NCBI RefSeq assembly: GCF_009696005.1
Contig: NZ_VUMV01000001.1
Coordinates: 124,001-188,000 of the forward strand
Origin: Bilifractor porci
GTDB lineage: Bacteria > Bacillota > Clostridia > Lachnospirales > Lachnospiraceae
DNA: 64,000 nt
Direction of reading: 5' to 3'
A program made the translations under genes and the position numbers. Each line of letters starts with the position of its first letter. The stretch's first letter is position 1. Below, one piece after another: positions 16,057 to 25,256 of this stretch. The notes under the pieces were generated by a model. That model saw only the letters and a program-made list of their open reading frames with translations. It did no database searches and had not been told where the DNA came from.

Positions 16057-17808
16057 ATGAAACGACTGTTTTCTTATATGAAAGTCCACCTGCTGGAATC
16101 CATTCTGGCGCCCCTGTTCAAAATGCTGGAGGCAACTTTCGAGCTGTTTGTCCCCATCGTTGTGGCCAATATGATTGACCGGGGTGTTTCCGGGAAAGAT
16201 GTGTCCTACCTGATACGGATGAGCATACTGCTTCTTGTGCTGGCCGCCTGCGGACTGGTTTTTTCCATTATCGCCCAGTATTTTTCCGCCAAGGTCGCTA
16301 CGCATACCGCGCAGATGATGCGGGACGACCTGTTTGCCCATATCCAGACACTCTCCTGGAGACAGATCGACGGGCTTGGAACTTCGACCCTGATCACCCG
16401 GATGACCAGTGATATCAATACAGTCCAGAACGGTGTCAACATGTTCCTGCGGCTCTTTCTGCGCTCTCCCTTTGTTGTATTCGGGGCGATGATCATGGCC
16501 TTTACCGTGGATCCGCATACCGCCATGACCTTTGTTGTCGCCATTCCTCTTCTGTTTGTGATCGTCTTTGCCATTCTTTTGATTACTATGCCGCTGTACC
16601 GGAAAGTCCAGAAGCAGCTGGACGCCATCATGCGCTCGACTCGCGAAAATCTTCTGGGCGTCCGCGTCGTCCGCGCGTTTAACCGGCAGGAAAGCGAAAA
16701 AAAGACTTTTGATGAGGAAGCCTCCGGTCTGTATGACAGACAGATCTTTGTCGGGAAAATATCCGCTCTTCTGAATCCCCTCACCTATGTGGTGATCAAC
16801 CTCGGAATCGTCGCCATCCTCTGGCTCGGCGGGCAGCAGGTTTATGCCGGAGCTCTGACCCAGGGAAAAATCATTGCCCAGGTAAACTACATGTCTCAGA
16901 TTCTGGTAGAACTGATCAAGCTGGCCAACCTGATCATCCTGCTCTCCCGCGCCATGGCTTCCGCCCGCAGAGTGGACGACGTTTTCCGCGTCGTCAACGG
17001 CCGGAAAGATGGAACTGCCGGTTTCCCGGAATCAGAAACAGGAGGCGCTTCCATCGACTTCAGCCATGTGCTCTTCCACTATGAAAAAGACGCGGAGCCC
17101 GCACTCTGCGATATCACCTTTCACGCGGATGCCGGTTCCACCCTCGGCATTATCGGGGGAACCGGATCCGGAAAAAGCACGATTGTCAATCTGATTCCCC
17201 GGTTTTACGATGCCGATTCCGGCAGTGTCTCCCTGAACGGTACAGATGTACGCACCATCAGGGAAAAGGATTTAAGAAGCCACATCGGCGTTGTTCCGCA
17301 AAAAGCCGTCCTGTTCCACGGCACCCTCCGGGAAAATATGAAGTGGGGACAGAAAGACGCTTCCGACCAAGAGATTTATGAGGCGATAGACATCGCGCAG
17401 GCCAAAGAATTTGTAGACAGCAAAGGGGACGGTCTGGACCTGATGATCGAACAGGAGGGGCGGAACCTCTCCGGCGGCCAGAAACAGAGGCTTACCATTG
17501 CCCGCGCGGTGGTGCGAAGGCCGGATATCCTGATTCTGGACGACAGCGCCTCCGCCCTGGATTTTGCCACAGATGCCGCTCTCCGAAAGGCAATCCGCTC
17601 TCAGATGGGAAAAAGAACCGTTATCCTGGTTTCCCAGCGCGTCAGCACCGTCCGAAGCGCGGATCAGATCCTGGTGATGGACGACGGAAAGCTTGTCGGC
17701 CATGGTACCCATCGGGAACTTCTGAATACCTGCAGGGAATATCAGGAAATCTGTGAATCACAGATGACAGCGGAAGAAATCCAGGCTGACCGGAAGGGAG
17801 ATGACTGA
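16057..17808 (+). CDS. ABC exporter half-transporter with degenerate ATPase site
   Basis: The 583-residue protein has an N-terminal six-helix exporter membrane domain (about 1-310) and a C-terminal ATPase. Walker A is GGTGSGKST (about 366-374) and the signature is the canonical LSGGQ (about 470). Walker B reads LILDDSASALD, with aspartate replacing the catalytic glutamate, and the switch histidine is glutamine (VSQRVSTV). These changes are those of the degenerate half of heterodimeric multidrug-type exporters such as LmrCD, BmrCD and TM287/288. Its LSGGQ would complete the active site of the partner encoded three bases downstream. Start ATG 16057 follows GGAGGG. Substrate unknown; drugs, peptides or lipids are typical. 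Confidence 0.92.
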   Translation: MKRLFSYMKVHLLESILAPLFKMLEATFELFVPIVVANMIDRGVSGKDVSYLIRMSILLLVLAACGLVFSIIAQYFSAKVATHTAQMMRDDLFAHIQTLSWRQIDGLGTSTLITRMTSDINTVQNGVNMFLRLFLRSPFVVFGAMIMAFTVDPHTAMTFVVAIPLLFVIVFAILLITMPLYRKVQKQLDAIMRSTRENLLGVRVVRAFNRQESEKKTFDEEASGLYDRQIFVGKISALLNPLTYVVINLGIVAILWLGGQQVYAGALTQGKIIAQVNYMSQILVELIKLANLIILLSRAMASARRVDDVFRVVNGRKDGTAGFPESETGGASIDFSHVLFHYEKDAEPALCDITFHADAGSTLGIIGGTGSGKSTIVNLIPRFYDADSGSVSLNGTDVRTIREKDLRSHIGVVPQKAVLFHGTLRENMKWGQKDASDQEIYEAIDIAQAKEFVDSKGDGLDLMIEQEGRNLSGGQKQRLTIARAVVRRPDILILDDSASALDFATDAALRKAIRSQMGKRTVILVSQRVSTVRSADQILVMDDGKLVGHGTHRELLNTCREYQEICESQMTAEEIQADRKGDD

Positions 17809-17810
17809 AT

Positions 17811-19619
17811 ATGAAAGAACAGAATCCCATCGAAAAAAAACAGACCGAAGAATCCCGGAAAAAAGAGCGGAAAAAATCGACCATACACAGAATTCTTCTC
17901 TGCATACGTCCGTATCTTCCGATGGTAATTCTCTCGCTTGCGCTGGCCGTTATTTCCGTGGCGCTGCAGCTGCTTGTGCCGATCTATATCGGAGACGGCG
18001 TGGATGTGATTGTCGGCAAAGGACAGGTGGACTTCCCCGCCCTCCTGCGGATATTGAAAAAAATTATCTTCTGCATCTGCCTGACGGCTGCCGCGCAGTG
18101 GATTATGAATCATGTCAACAATAAAATCACCTACCGTATCGTCCGGGATCTTCGTGTACAGACCTTTCACCATATTCATGACGTACCGCTCTCCTATCTC
18201 GACGCGAACTCCGCCGGAGACCTTTTGAGCAGGGTGATTACAGATGTGGAGCAGCTTTCAGACGGACTTCTGCTGGGTTTTACCCAGCTGTTTACCGGTG
18301 TCATCACCATTATCGGCACCATTATTTTTATGGCGTCCCTCCAGCCGCTGGCAACCCTGATTGTCGTGGTGTTCACGCCGCTGTCCTTCCTGATCGCCAG
18401 GTTTGTCTCTACGCACGCCTTTACCTACTTCAAAAAGCAGTCAGCCGCAAGGGGTGATGTGACCGACCTGACAAACGAAATGCTTGGCAACCTGAAGGTT
18501 GTCCAGACCTTCGGGCACGAACAGGAATCTATGGAGGAATTTGCGAAACGAAACAGGGAGCTCTCCGGGTACAGCCTGAAGGCGACCTTTTTCTCCTCTC
18601 TGACCAACCCCTCTACCCGGTTTCTGAATGCCCTGATTTACGACGGAGTAGCGCTTGCAGGCTGTCTGCTGTGCTTCCTCTCTCCCTTCGGCGGAGCTGT
18701 CATGACAATCGGCGAGCTGACCAGCTTCCTGAGCTACGTCAAGCAGTACAGCCAGCCGTTTAACGATATCACCGGGGTTCTGACGGAATTTCAGAACTCT
18801 GTCGCCTCTGCGGCACGTGTATTTGAACTGCTTGATACCGCCGGCGAACCCGCCGACGACAGCGATGCCGTCGTTATCCCACATGCCAGGGGAGAAGTTA
18901 CACTGGATCATGTCGCCTTTTCCTATGTACCGGATAAGCCGCTGATTGAAAACTTGAACATCCGCGTACAGCCGGGAAAACGAATCGCTATTGTCGGACC
19001 TACCGGCTGCGGAAAAACTACGCTGATCAATCTTCTGATGCGCTTTTACGATGTGAACAGCGGCAGCATTTCCGTAGACGGAACCGACATCCGGCATATC
19101 AAACGAATGAGCCTCAGGGATAATTATGGAATGGTGCTGCAGGACACCTGGCTGAAGGCCGGAACGGTTAGGGAAAATATCTCCTACGGGAGACCGGATG
19201 CCACGGACGAAGAAATTATAGCAGCCGCAAAAAAAGCATACGCACACAGCTTTATCATGCGTATGCCGAAGGGGTATGACACGGAAATCGAAGAAAACGG
19301 CGGAAACCTCTCTGCCGGACAGAAACAGCTGCTCTGCATCGCCAGAGTCATGCTGCATCTGCCCCCGATCCTGATTCTGGATGAGGCCACCTCCTCCATC
19401 GACACACTGACCGAGATCCGGATTCAGAAGGCCTTTGACGATATGATGAAAGGCAGGACAAGCTTTGTGGTGGCGCACCGTCTTTCCACCATCCGGGAGG
19501 CCGACGAGATACTTGTCATGCGGGACGGACACATCATCGAACAGGGAAATCATGAGGAACTGCTGAGAAAGAACGGATTCTACAAAAAACTGTATACAGC
19601 ACAGTTTGAGCGGAGCTGA
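17811..19619 (+). CDS. ABC exporter half-transporter with canonical ATPase residues
   Basis: This 602-residue half-transporter is translated directly after its partner, with AAGGGAG upstream. After a charged N-terminus come six membrane helices and an ATPase. Walker A is GPTGCGKTT (about 396-404). Walker B has the catalytic glutamate (LILDEATSSID, about 520) and the switch histidine is present (VVAHRLST). Its signature motif is LSAGQ rather than LSGGQ, the complementary change expected where the partner has a dead Walker B. Together the two genes encode one heterodimeric exporter with one hydrolytic and one degenerate site. The operon ends near 19784 in a strong bidirectional terminator. Confidence 0.93.
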   Translation: MKEQNPIEKKQTEESRKKERKKSTIHRILLCIRPYLPMVILSLALAVISVALQLLVPIYIGDGVDVIVGKGQVDFPALLRILKKIIFCICLTAAAQWIMNHVNNKITYRIVRDLRVQTFHHIHDVPLSYLDANSAGDLLSRVITDVEQLSDGLLLGFTQLFTGVITIIGTIIFMASLQPLATLIVVVFTPLSFLIARFVSTHAFTYFKKQSAARGDVTDLTNEMLGNLKVVQTFGHEQESMEEFAKRNRELSGYSLKATFFSSLTNPSTRFLNALIYDGVALAGCLLCFLSPFGGAVMTIGELTSFLSYVKQYSQPFNDITGVLTEFQNSVASAARVFELLDTAGEPADDSDAVVIPHARGEVTLDHVAFSYVPDKPLIENLNIRVQPGKRIAIVGPTGCGKTTLINLLMRFYDVNSGSISVDGTDIRHIKRMSLRDNYGMVLQDTWLKAGTVRENISYGRPDATDEEIIAAAKKAYAHSFIMRMPKGYDTEIEENGGNLSAGQKQLLCIARVMLHLPPILILDEATSSIDTLTEIRIQKAFDDMMKGRTSFVVAHRLSTIREADEILVMRDGHIIEQGNHEELLRKNGFYKKLYTAQFERS

Positions 19620-19744
19620 AACCGCTGACGGGAGAAAAAACAAATGGAAAAAACAAAAAGCAGGGAAAAAATACAGACAGTAAAAGAAAACCGGGCGTAA
19701 AGAAAGAAGCAAGAAAAGCCCAAAAGAACCATTCAAAGGGTAGT

Positions 19745-19784
19745 GAAAAACCTGCGTGCAGCCCGAAAGCGGCACGCAGGTTTT
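19745..19784. terminator. Bidirectional terminator between the ABC operon and tRNA-Pro
   Basis: AAAACCTGCGTGC and GCACGCAGGTTTTT form a near-perfect stem with a loop of about twelve bases, flanked by A-runs on one side and T-runs on the other in both directions. It lies about 125 bp after the ABC operon stop and 12 bp after the tRNA gene, which faces it. The A-rich DNA between 19620 and 19744 has an 18-codon frame (19644-19700) too short to call. Confidence 0.85.
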
Positions 19785-19796
19785 CTGCACAAAAAA

Positions 19797-19871
19797 TCGG
19801 GGTAACAAGATTCGAACTTGCGACCTCACGGCCCCCAGCCGTGCGCTCTAGCCAAACTGAGCCATACCCCG
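19797..19871 (-). tRNA. tRNA-Pro (anticodon GGG)
   Basis: The 75-base minus-strand gene folds as a full cloverleaf. The acceptor stem is CGGGGTA/TACCCCG, the D arm GCTCAGTTTGGCTAGAGC, the anticodon stem CACGG/CCGTG with loop CTGGGGG (anticodon GGG at positions 34-36), the T arm GCAAG-TTCGAAT-CTTGT, and the discriminator A. CCA is not encoded. It reads CCC and CCU proline codons. It is flanked by its own promoter and a terminator. Confidence 0.95.
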
Positions 19872-19924
19872 ATAAGAAGATATTCATTAATCCTGAGAGA
19901 ACTTTCTCTCGCGGACACTTGAAT

Positions 19925-19953
19925 ATTATACATAGAACGGGGTATGAATGCAA
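19925..19953 (-). promoter_or_regulatory. Promoter of tRNA-Pro
   Basis: Minus strand TTGCAT (19953-19948), 17 bases, TATAAT (19930-19925). A GAGAG-AAAGTT-CTCTC hairpin lies between the promoter and the mature tRNA start, in the processed leader. Confidence 0.75.
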
Positions 19954-19976
19954 GCTGTTTTTTATGGATACATCCG

Positions 19977-21629
19977 TTATTTCTGAAATGGCGCGTATTC
20001 TGCCGCTATGGCCTCAGCAATCCGTATACCGTCCATGGCCGCGGATGTAATTCCTCCTGCGTATCCGGCGCCCTCTCCGCAGGGATAAAGCCCTTTCAGG
20101 CTGCTCTGGAAGTTATGCGGATCCCTGGTAATCCGAATGGGTGAGGAGGTTCTGGATTCCACCCCGGAGAAAAGCGCGTCGTCCATAGAGAACCCATGGA
20201 TTTTCCGGTCAAATGCCTCTACCCCCTCTTCCAGTGAAGCGGCAAGATAGTCCGGAAGAACCGGGCGTAAATTTGCGCAGTTCCATCCGCCTTTATGGAC
20301 AGGTCTTACGGTTCCAATCCCGCCGACGCGATTTTTCCTGAAATCCTCCAGCCGCTGGACAGGCACCACCCCCTGGCCCTGCCGGAACGCAGCTGCTTCC
20401 ATCGCCCTCTGAAAGGCAATTCCGTCCAGAACAGATGGTTCTCCCGCCTTATGAAAAGCGGAAAAGTCCTCCGGATGAACCGATACCACCAGGGCGCTGT
20501 TGGCGTTTTCCGAATCCCGGCCATGATAACTCATCCCATTTACCGCTATCTTTTCCGGTTCGGATGCCGCGTTGACCACATACCCGCCGGGACACATACA
20601 GAAAGAATAAACACCTCTTCCATTCGGCAGGGTCTGTGCCAGCTTGTAGGGAGCCGCGCCAAGCTCTTCCGGCGCATCCGGTCCGTACTGGCAGTCATTT
20701 ATCATTTTTTGTGGATGTTCGATTCTAAGCCCTACCGCGAATGATTTCGGTTCCAGAAGAACCGGAAGAGCTGTCAACATTCGAAAGGTCTCCCTTGCAC
20801 TGTGTCCGCAGGCCAGAATACAGAGATCCGTCTCGATGATTTCGCCTCCGGACAGTTTGATTCCGGTCAGGACAGACCCTTCTTCTCTTTTTTTCCAGAG
20901 GAGCTCCGTCATTCTTGCCCGGAACCGAACCTCACCGCCCCATTCTTCAATCTGCTTCCGCATGGAACTGACAATATTCACAAGATGATCTGTGCCCAGA
21001 TGCGGCCTGGCATCATAAAGGATTTCTTCCGGACCGCCGCAGCGCACAAAAATATTCAAGACTTCCTGGTTCCTGTTATTTTTATCCTTCACGCCTGTAT
21101 TCAGTTTTCCATCCGAAAAAGTACCTGCGCCGCCCTCTCCGAACTGCACATTGCAGTCCGGATCCAGCTTTCCGCTCTCCCAGAACTGATTTACCTTTTC
21201 TTTCCGGCTTTCTGCACGGTCTCCCTGTTCCAGAATTAAGGGCCTGTAACCATGCTGTGCCAGCATCCATCCACAGAACAGTCCTGCCGGTCCGCTCCCG
21301 ACAATGACTGGGCGATGAGCGAGTTCTTTTTTGCCCGGTGCCGGAAAGGAATAAGTCTCCGGTCTGGCAAGAGACAGAACAACCCCGTAACTTTTTCTGT
21401 TTCTGTCCCTTTTTTCTGCTCCCTCAATCGTTTTTTTCTCATCAGAAACCAGGACTTCAACGGTGTAGATATATTGCAGATGATCTTTTCTTCTGGCATC
21501 AATGGATTTTCGGACGATTGTCCACCGGATTTCTTCATTCCCGTGAACAGACAAAATGCGGCGAATCTTATTTTCTAACTGCTGTCTGCTGTGTCCGACC
21601 GGCATTTTTATCTGTGAAATCCGAATCAT
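19977..21629 (-). CDS. FAD-dependent oxidoreductase, COG2509 type
   Basis: The 550-residue protein has an N-terminal alpha/beta region of about 90 residues preceding a dinucleotide fold, RPVIVGSGPAGLFCGWMLAQHGY, around residue 107. NVQFGEGGAGTFSDGKLNTG (about 160), CILACGHSARETF, and the C-terminal LYPCGEGAGYAGGITSAAMDGIRIAEAI follow. This layout and the GEGGAGTFSDGKL motif identify the COG2509 uncharacterised FAD-dependent dehydrogenase family. The reaction is not known. It starts at ATG 21629 after AGGAGAAG and has a promoter at 21691-21720. No functional partner is adjacent. Confidence 0.88.
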   Translation of the reverse strand: MIRISQIKMPVGHSRQQLENKIRRILSVHGNEEIRWTIVRKSIDARRKDHLQYIYTVEVLVSDEKKTIEGAEKRDRNRKSYGVVLSLARPETYSFPAPGKKELAHRPVIVGSGPAGLFCGWMLAQHGYRPLILEQGDRAESRKEKVNQFWESGKLDPDCNVQFGEGGAGTFSDGKLNTGVKDKNNRNQEVLNIFVRCGGPEEILYDARPHLGTDHLVNIVSSMRKQIEEWGGEVRFRARMTELLWKKREEGSVLTGIKLSGGEIIETDLCILACGHSARETFRMLTALPVLLEPKSFAVGLRIEHPQKMINDCQYGPDAPEELGAAPYKLAQTLPNGRGVYSFCMCPGGYVVNAASEPEKIAVNGMSYHGRDSENANSALVVSVHPEDFSAFHKAGEPSVLDGIAFQRAMEAAAFRQGQGVVPVQRLEDFRKNRVGGIGTVRPVHKGGWNCANLRPVLPDYLAASLEEGVEAFDRKIHGFSMDDALFSGVESRTSSPIRITRDPHNFQSSLKGLYPCGEGAGYAGGITSAAMDGIRIAEAIAAEYAPFQK

Positions 21630-21690
21630 ATTTAATGTTCTTCTCCTAATGTTCTGCTATTGTCAATAAACTATTCCGGCTCAGAACACG

Positions 21691-21720
21691 ATTATAAGTC
21701 TTTCCATACAAAAACTGCAA
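21691..21720 (-). promoter_or_regulatory. Probable promoter of the COG2509 gene
   Basis: Minus strand TTGCAG (21720-21715), 18 bases, TATAAT (21696-21691). The -35 is formed from the 3' arm of the upstream terminator hairpin. Confidence 0.6.
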
Positions 21721-21750
21721 TACCACCTTGCTGCGGAGCGGTACTGCAGT
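21709..21750 (-). terminator. Intrinsic terminator downstream of the PAP2 gene
   Basis: Minus strand ACTGCAGTACCGC pairs with GTGGTATTGCAGT (two G-U pairs) and is followed by TTTTTGT. It lies about 90 bp past the PAP2 stop and overlaps the next promoter. Confidence 0.75.
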
Positions 21751-21840
21751 CTTCATTTTTTGTGCTCGTAATTTCCTTACAGGATTGCCGGCACAAATTT
21801 GTTAAGCCTGCTTTCTATCTGTGCGGGCGACATCTTGTTC

Positions 21841-22368
21841 TCAGCGGAGTCTCATCAGCAGCGCCGGTACCAGCCTTACAACTGTCAAGTCCGTACCCAA
21901 TGCAATCAGAATTCCGGCCAGGACATCACTGGGATAATGAACCCCCAGATAAATCCGGGAAAAAGCAATCAGCGCAGCCAGAATGATCATGGGAATCCCG
22001 ATATAAAACGGGAAAAACCACAGATAGATAAAAGCACAGGTAAAAGAAGCGCAGGTGTGTCCGGAAGGAAAGGCCAGATCCTTCTGTGGAGGAAGCAGTG
22101 AGATCAGTTCCTCCTGTGCGTCATAGGGACGTGGTCTGTGAACCAGCGGCTTTAATATGACATTTGCGATAAAGGAGCTCAGCCCAAGCGCGACAGCAGC
22201 ATGCACTCCTGCTGTACGGGTCTGCCGCAGAGATATGCATAAAAGAGTCGCCGCTATCCAGAACCAGCCGAAATTACACAGCGCCGTAATCTTTTTCCAG
22301 AATGCAGTCCAGCGGTCTTTTCTAAAAAAATTCTGTATCCAAAGGAGAATACTGGCTTCCCTGTTCAT
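21841..22368 (-). CDS. PAP2-family membrane phosphatase
   Basis: The 175-residue protein has about five membrane segments and the complete lipid-phosphatase signature: KPLVHRPRP (motif C1), PSGH in LAFPSGHTC (C2) and SRIYLGVHYPSDVLAG (C3). These catalytic arginines and histidines are all intact. Such small PAP2 proteins dephosphorylate undecaprenyl pyrophosphate, phosphatidylglycerol phosphate or phosphatidate. This could matter here because the UppP encoded near 43.4 kb lacks a conserved acidic residue. ATG 22368 is preceded by AAAGGAG. The AT-rich 240 bp upstream (22369-22609) contains a possible promoter, TTGCGA-17-TTATCC, and no gene that I can support. Confidence 0.88.
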   Translation of the reverse strand: MNREASILLWIQNFFRKDRWTAFWKKITALCNFGWFWIAATLLCISLRQTRTAGVHAAVALGLSSFIANVILKPLVHRPRPYDAQEELISLLPPQKDLAFPSGHTCASFTCAFIYLWFFPFYIGIPMIILAALIAFSRIYLGVHYPSDVLAGILIALGTDLTVVRLVPALLMRLR

Positions 22369-22609
22369 GTCTGAGTCACTCCTTTCTTTCGGATAATCTT
22401 ACAGGTTAGAAAAAGGATAACCCAGAACAGGTAAAGATCGCAAGTTAATTTATGTAAACATTCTGTAAAACTTCTAAAAAATCACTTTCCTTATCAAAAA
22501 TCAGCTCCCTTTCAGATAAAATAGGTCGGCCAGGGATTGGGATTGCTGGATTGTTATCCTCTTCTCCCTTATTTTTTTCCATATTTTTATGATATGTCTT
22601 TTTGTGGGG

Positions 22610-23827
22610 TTATGAATTGTGGAGAGAGGCTGCCGCGCTGCAGCCTGCAATACAGCCCGTACTCCAACAGAGCTGGAGACAGTTTCCCCCGCATAGCCCG
22701 TCAACGTTCAGCGCTTCACCTGTTACATAGAGTCCGGGGATGCGTCTGCACATAAGATCGTCCGTCAACTCCTTCGTCGATATTCCGCCGGAACACACCT
22801 GTGCCTGGCGAATACCCGCGGAACCCGCGATTGTCACGGGAAAGTGGCAGACAAGGACCGCCAGACTGCGAAGAAGATCCGGGGAGCTTCCTCTTTTCTT
22901 TTTGCAGATTCCGGTAAGAACAGGGATCAGCTTGTCCGGCAGCAGGCCGGCAAGAAGCTGTTCCTCCGTTTTCCAAGGGCTGTTCTTCCTCACCTCGCGC
23001 AGAGTGTCCAAAAGTCCTTCTGTCCCGCCGTCCGGCCAGAAATTCAAAACCGCCTCTGTTTTTTTCTTCTTCGCAAGTCCCAGAACCGCGTCATGGCTGA
23101 CCTGAAAAACCGGGATACCTGAAATTCCTGACTCCGTCAGCTGAATTTCTCCGCAGTCGGAGGAAACCTCTTTCCCGTCAACCAGCAGGGAAATGGCCGC
23201 ATGCACCCGGCATCCGCCCCATTTGGAAGAAAATGGCTCCCGGATTTTCAGCGGAACCAGGGAAGGAAGAAAAGGTAACGTCGCAAGCCCCAGGGACTGG
23301 CCGATTCTCTGCGCCGTATCGGAAGATCCCCGGACGGCGGAGGCCGGGCTTCCGCAGGAGAGAATCACTCTGTCCGCCGGATAATGCCATGTCTCGGTAC
23401 TAACCTGAAAGCTTCCGTCCGCCTCCTTTTGAATCCCGGTCACCTCCTCCTGTGTCTTGATCTTCACGTGAAGGTGCTGCGCCTCCATCAGAAGAACCTG
23501 AAGAACAGCGGACGACTGGTCGGACGAAGGATAGATCCACCCGTCCCGGTCACGGAACTGCAGCCCCAGTTCCCGGAAAAAACGCAGCGTTTCTGAAACC
23601 GGAAAGCGGCTCAGGCATCTGCGGATCAATTCCGGATCTTCCGTGTGATAATTTTCGATTCCCACGCGAAGATTGGTCAGATTGCACTTTCCGTTCCCGG
23701 ACGCAAGCAGCTTTCTTCCGGGTTTATCGTTGTGTTCCAGAACGGTGACAGAGGCATGCGACCGCGCCGCGCAGATTGCGGCCATAAGTCCGGAAGCCCC
23801 CGCACCGATGATAATGACTCTGTTCAA
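22610..23827 (-). CDS. BaiN/HI0933-family flavoprotein
   Basis: The 405-residue protein begins MNRVIIIGAGASGLMAAICAA and has KPGRKLLASGNGKCNLTN, the diagnostic HI0933/BaiN (TIGR00275) signature. It also has GGISTKELTDDLMCRRIPGLYVTGEALNVDGLCGGNCLQLCWSTG at the C-terminus, the family's second block. The family comprises FAD (flavin) oxidoreductases; some members reduce bile-acid intermediates, most are uncharacterised. The start is TTG at 23827, overlapping the previous stop as TTGA, with GGGAGGT close upstream. It is the last gene of the long leftward run that begins near 36.1 kb. Confidence 0.9.
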   Translation of the reverse strand: MNRVIIIGAGASGLMAAICAARSHASVTVLEHNDKPGRKLLASGNGKCNLTNLRVGIENYHTEDPELIRRCLSRFPVSETLRFFRELGLQFRDRDGWIYPSSDQSSAVLQVLLMEAQHLHVKIKTQEEVTGIQKEADGSFQVSTETWHYPADRVILSCGSPASAVRGSSDTAQRIGQSLGLATLPFLPSLVPLKIREPFSSKWGGCRVHAAISLLVDGKEVSSDCGEIQLTESGISGIPVFQVSHDAVLGLAKKKKTEAVLNFWPDGGTEGLLDTLREVRKNSPWKTEEQLLAGLLPDKLIPVLTGICKKKRGSSPDLLRSLAVLVCHFPVTIAGSAGIRQAQVCSGGISTKELTDDLMCRRIPGLYVTGEALNVDGLCGGNCLQLCWSTGCIAGCSAAASLHNS

Positions 23828-25134
23828 GATACCTCCCGCAGAGAGACCATCCCTGCTTCCTTCAGCTTCTGCAGGCTCATCAGGATTCCAAGCTTCGCGC
23901 TGGGCCAGGTAAGTCCTCCCTGGAAATAAACCGCATATGGAGGCTTGATCGGCCCGTCGGCGGAAAGTTCAATGGAGGACCCCTGCACAAAGGCGCCTGC
24001 CGCCATGATGACATCGGAGTCATAACCGGGCATCGGCCATGGCTCCGGCTTCACATAACTGTCTACCGGTGCCGCTGCCTGGATCCCCTGACAGAACGCG
24101 ATGACGCCCTCCGGTTTTCCGAAGGTGATTGCCTGAATAATATCGTGGCGGTCCTCCGATCCGGAAGGAACAACGTCAAAGCCAAGTTTTTCGTACAGGC
24201 TGGCGGCAAAGACCGCTCCCTTCAGGGCAGAAGCGGTAACGGTCGGGGCAAGGAAGAAGCCCTGGTAAAAGGCCGGATTCACGCCAAGCGAGGGGCCGAC
24301 TTCCTTTCCAAGTCCCGGCGTTGTCAGCCGGTAAGCGGCATTTTCCACGTATTCCTTTTTTCCGGCAATATATCCGCCGATCGGCGCAAGCCCGCCGCCC
24401 GGATTTTTGATCAGGGATCCGACCATCAGATCCGCGCCGACCTCGGACGGCTCTCTGGTTTCCACAAACTCTCCGTAGCAGTTGTCCACCATGCAGATCA
24501 CATCCGGGCGGATTCCCTTGATAAAACGGATCAGCTCCCCGATTTCCTGTACGGAGAATGTTTTCCTGGTCTGGTATCCTTTCGACCGCTGGATCGTCAC
24601 CAGCTTCAGATTTTTATGGCTCAGTGCCTCCCGGATCCCCTCAAAGTCAAATCTGCTCCCCGGAAGCAGATCCACCTGGTTGTAGCTGATTCCGTACTCT
24701 GCCAGAGATCCGCGCGACGGACGGATGCCGATGACTTCCTCCAGAGTATCATATGGTTTCCCGACCGGGGAGAGGAGCTCGTCTCCGGGGCGCAGGTTCC
24801 CCGCGAGAGCTGTTCCCAGCGCGTGTGTCCCGCAGGCAATCAGCGGACGGACAAGCGCGTCTTCCGTACCGAAAACAGTGGCGTAAACTTTCTCCAGCGT
24901 ATCTCGCCCCAGATCATTATAGCCGTAGCCGGTAGACGGATACAGGCATGCCTCGCTGACACGGTTCTGTTGCATCCCGCGGATTACCTTTAACTGGTTG
25001 AATTCCGCAACCCGGTCGATTTCCGCGAAGCGTGGAGCAAGCTCCTTTGCGACATCTTCCCCGAAGGAAAAAACGTCTCCGGAAATTCCGAGACTTTTAT
25101 ACATATCCAACATTTCTTCTGATCTTTCTTCCAT
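23824..25134 (-). CDS. PLP-dependent methionine gamma-lyase family protein (aluminium-resistance type)
   Basis: The 436-residue protein belongs to the COG4100 cystathionine-beta-lyase-like family, often named aluminium resistance protein. Visible features are YPSTGYGYNDLGRDTLE near residue 66, VRPLIACGTHALGTAL, the aspartate region VDNCYGEFVE, and the PLP lysine in GSLIKNPGGGLAPIGGYIAG. The reaction in vivo is not established for most members. It starts at ATG 25134 and overlaps the BaiN-like gene by four bases. It lies 122 bp downstream of miaA in a neighbourhood that is common in Lachnospiraceae, as best I recall. Confidence 0.88.
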   Translation of the reverse strand: MEERSEEMLDMYKSLGISGDVFSFGEDVAKELAPRFAEIDRVAEFNQLKVIRGMQQNRVSEACLYPSTGYGYNDLGRDTLEKVYATVFGTEDALVRPLIACGTHALGTALAGNLRPGDELLSPVGKPYDTLEEVIGIRPSRGSLAEYGISYNQVDLLPGSRFDFEGIREALSHKNLKLVTIQRSKGYQTRKTFSVQEIGELIRFIKGIRPDVICMVDNCYGEFVETREPSEVGADLMVGSLIKNPGGGLAPIGGYIAGKKEYVENAAYRLTTPGLGKEVGPSLGVNPAFYQGFFLAPTVTASALKGAVFAASLYEKLGFDVVPSGSEDRHDIIQAITFGKPEGVIAFCQGIQAAAPVDSYVKPEPWPMPGYDSDVIMAAGAFVQGSSIELSADGPIKPPYAVYFQGGLTWPSAKLGILMSLQKLKEAGMVSLREVS

Positions 25135-25256
25135 TCCCTTGTGCCTCTTTTATTGCATAGATCCAAGTTCGGAGCAGAATCTTGCGGGCTGCCTGAAGAC
25201 TGTAAGCTTTCGCTCCGGAAACGATACATGGGTTGAGCGCGGAGTCATAACCCGGT

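Noticed and set aside
22501-22704. A 67-codon minus-strand frame overlapping the end of the BaiN-like gene
   Set aside because: It is out of frame with the BaiN-like gene, has no family, and its downstream half is AT-rich non-coding DNA.
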